From Desulfuromonas sp. SDB (GTDB taxonomy: Bacteria > SDB-A), in the NCBI GenBank assembly GCA_001412365.1, contig LKUE01000171.1, forward strand, positions 1 to 6,313: a stretch of 6,313 nt of DNA, in the 5' to 3' direction. This document shows positions 6,306 to 6,313 of this stretch, piece after piece; positions within the stretch are counted from its first letter, which is position 1; every line of letters begins with the position of its first letter. Both the position numbers and the translations under genes were made by a program. The notes beneath the pieces are model-generated. The model worked only from the letters and a program-made list of their open reading frames with translations, did not search any database and was not told the origin of the DNA.

Positions 6306-6313
6306 CAGTTGTT

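Overview
The window holds one complete tripartite RND efflux operon on the + strand. The order is a TetR-family repressor, a TolC-type outer-membrane channel, a lipoprotein-type periplasmic adaptor and an inner-membrane RND pump. A short AT-rich upstream region carries the promoter and a perfect operator palindrome. About 145 bp of non-coding sequence follows the last gene. All four genes are intact and no mobile element, RNA gene or CRISPR array is visible.

Organism: a bacterium with an outer membrane, because a TolC-like channel, a periplasmic adaptor and an RND pump are encoded together. The DNA is AT-rich. In hand-counted 60-bp samples the repressor is about 27-30% G+C, and the three transport genes range from about 35 to 55%. 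Shine-Dalgarno sequences are strong (AGGAGG, GGAGG), and AGA/AGG arginine codons are frequent. This does not look like an enteric proteobacterium. A diderm Firmicute or one of the low-GC anaerobic diderm phyla would fit, but the sequence does not settle the taxonomy.

Layout: 1-115 promoter region with a -35/-10 pair at 33-59 and a 20-bp palindrome at 78-97; 116-706 TetR repressor; 723-2045 outer-membrane factor; 2038-3123 membrane fusion protein; 3120-6167 RND permease; 6173-6215 probable intrinsic terminator; 6216-6313 non-coding, with three further small inverted repeats, running off the window.

How it works together: the gaps are 16 bp, then overlaps of 8 bp and 4 bp, so the genes are almost certainly co-transcribed and the transport genes translationally coupled. 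The simplest model is that TetR binds the palindrome just downstream of its own promoter and represses the whole operon, itself included, until a ligand (unknown, perhaps a pump substrate) releases it. The pump, adaptor and channel would then form a complex spanning inner membrane, periplasm and outer membrane.

I see no previously undescribed system. The points most worth checking are the altered proton-relay residues in the pump (D-G instead of D-D, N in place of the key Lys) and the perfect operator. The dyad-rich tail after the terminator also merits a look.
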